DNA from: Pelargonium nanum
Lineage: Eukaryota > Streptophyta > Magnoliopsida > Geraniales > Geraniaceae
Direction: 5' to 3'
DNA length: 21,101 nt
Assembly (NCBI GenBank): GCA_036897485.1
Contig: JAYMTF010001832.1
Location: 1-21,101, forward strand
Shown here: positions 20,199 through 21,101 of the stretch, one piece after another
Position numbering within the stretch: position 1 is the first letter of the stretch
Layout: every line of letters starts with the position of its first letter
Translations under genes and position numbers: made by a program
Notes under the pieces: model-generated
Told to the model about the DNA's origin: nothing
Databases searched by the model: none
Seen by the model: only the letters and a program-made list of their open reading frames with translations

Positions 20199-20720
20199 AT
20201 TATTCACAACTTTCTTTGTCAAAGAATCCAAAAACTCAAAACAAAAAAATCAAACAAAACCCTAAACAAACCCAAACTTCTAAAAACCCAAAACCTCCCA
20301 CAGAAACCAACAATTCCCGATCTTTATAAAAACCCAACAATTCAACTGCGTTTTTACCCCTTTACCAAACCCTAAGCAACCAAGTGAATCGATTTCCCCT
20401 TTTTTTTTCAGATAAACCCCAAATTCATGTCAATTAATAGAAACCCCGACAAGTAAAGAGAACAAATAGCATACAATATTCAAATTTATGAAGCAAAAAG
20501 CGCAAAATTGAAAGCAAAGGGATGGAGATAGGCGTGTAACAGAGGAATCAATGAGAGTTGAATGATAAGAAAGTCAAGAAGTCGAGTTCGGATGTGGACG
20601 CCTGGAAAATCAGAGGCAGTGGAAGATCTTACCAGCGATCCAGACGAGAAAAGAGAGACGCACAATGAAGAAGAAGAAGAACGCGAAGACCTCTCTTCGT
20701 GTTCGTTTGGTCGGCTATTT
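20199..20720 (-). promoter_or_regulatory. leader and promoter of the kinase gene with two telo-boxes
   Basis: Two exact AAACCCTAA telo-box motifs (plus strand) are at 20257-20265 and 20367-20375, 59 and 169 bp upstream of the ATG. Telo-boxes are a known element near transcription starts of plant genes for growth and the translation machinery. A donor-like CTG|GTAAGATC at 20632 on the minus strand suggests a 5' UTR intron, but I could not place its acceptor with confidence. The GC-richer segment near 20630-20720 may be the first noncoding exon. Confidence 0.5.
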
Positions 20721-21101
20721 GTAATTCTTTTCTACGCGTAAGGTCGGTGTGTGTATGTATATCACAATTTATTATTACTATAATATTTGTCATTTAAAAA
20801 TGTATTAAATTAAAAAATAAAAATAAAATTGTGCTTAGTTATATTAGTTATATTGATATAATTTTTCTTCTAACACTAATATATGATTTCTTCGATAAAT
20901 ATATGTATATATGAAAAAAATTTACAGTGTATAGTTATTATTTGAACATTTTTAAATTTTGGGGTTATTTTTATCTCAATTATTATTTTATTTATCCATT
21001 TTGGTTAGTATGAGTTCTAAGATGAGCTAAATGTATACATTAGTTCACTTGATTTTTTGAACTGAAGTTTATTGCACTTCATTAGGTAATAAGTTAATAT
21101 T
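20721..21101. other. AT-rich intergenic DNA
   Basis: AT-rich sequence upstream of the kinase gene runs to the end of the window. No gene or repeat with definable ends was seen. Confidence 0.6.

Noticed and set aside
20198-20231. Extended start of the kinase 11 codons upstream
   Set aside because: The extension would begin with TTG. The first true ATG, at 20198, gives the MAAG start typical of CDKG proteins.
1-21101. tRNA, rRNA, CRISPR, bacterial operon or viral features
   Set aside because: I scanned by eye for paired-arm RNA genes, regularly spaced repeats and capsid- or integrase-like proteins on both strands and found none. The tandem repeats have no spacers of CRISPR type.

Overview
The window is nuclear DNA from a flowering plant, most likely a eudicot. 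It is AT-rich and sparse in genes, with GT-AG introns, plant-type promoters, L1-type LINE debris and simple repeats. Three host genes can be supported. All three belong to families known from Arabidopsis, and no bacterial, phage, CRISPR or tRNA/rRNA features are visible.

Layout: positions 1-3230 are AT-rich intergenic DNA with an (AT)n run, a weak old repeat, a short 5'-truncated LINE tail and a hairpin. A GC-richer promoter (about 3238-3720) with five GGNCCCAC motifs precedes a three-exon, plus-strand gene for a BOI-type RING E3 ligase (4005-5071, 297 aa). Downstream is a five-copy minisatellite of about 65 bp, then about 6.4 kb of intergenic DNA. That stretch holds two LINE fragments: one on the minus strand with a zf-RVT region, and one on the plus strand with an RNase H end and a clean 16-bp target-site duplication. 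A promoter with TGGGCY and CACGTCA motif clusters leads into a six-exon, plus-strand gene for a peroxisomal 4-coumarate-CoA ligase-like 9 (12220-15477). Its adenylation motifs and C-terminal SKL are intact, but the only plausible start ATG is out of frame with the domain by one base. Facing it, tail to tail, is an uninterrupted minus-strand coding region for a G-type cyclin-dependent kinase, closest to CDKG1 (18252-20198, 648 aa). The gap between them holds a 104-bp tandem duplication.

The genes do not form a pathway. The ligase is expected to activate carboxylic acids such as jasmonate precursors or fatty or phenylpropanoid acids in peroxisomes. The kinase is expected to act in the nucleus with cyclin L in splicing control, and the RING protein in ubiquitin-dependent restraint of stress or cell-death signalling. 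The CDKG/4CLL9 pairing matches, from memory, the consecutive Arabidopsis loci At5g63370 and At5g63380, which suggests old conserved gene order. The points most worth a second look are the 4CLL9 frame break, the DLG (not DFG) motif in the kinase, the TCP-type motif clusters and the minisatellite. I found no convincing wholly new system.
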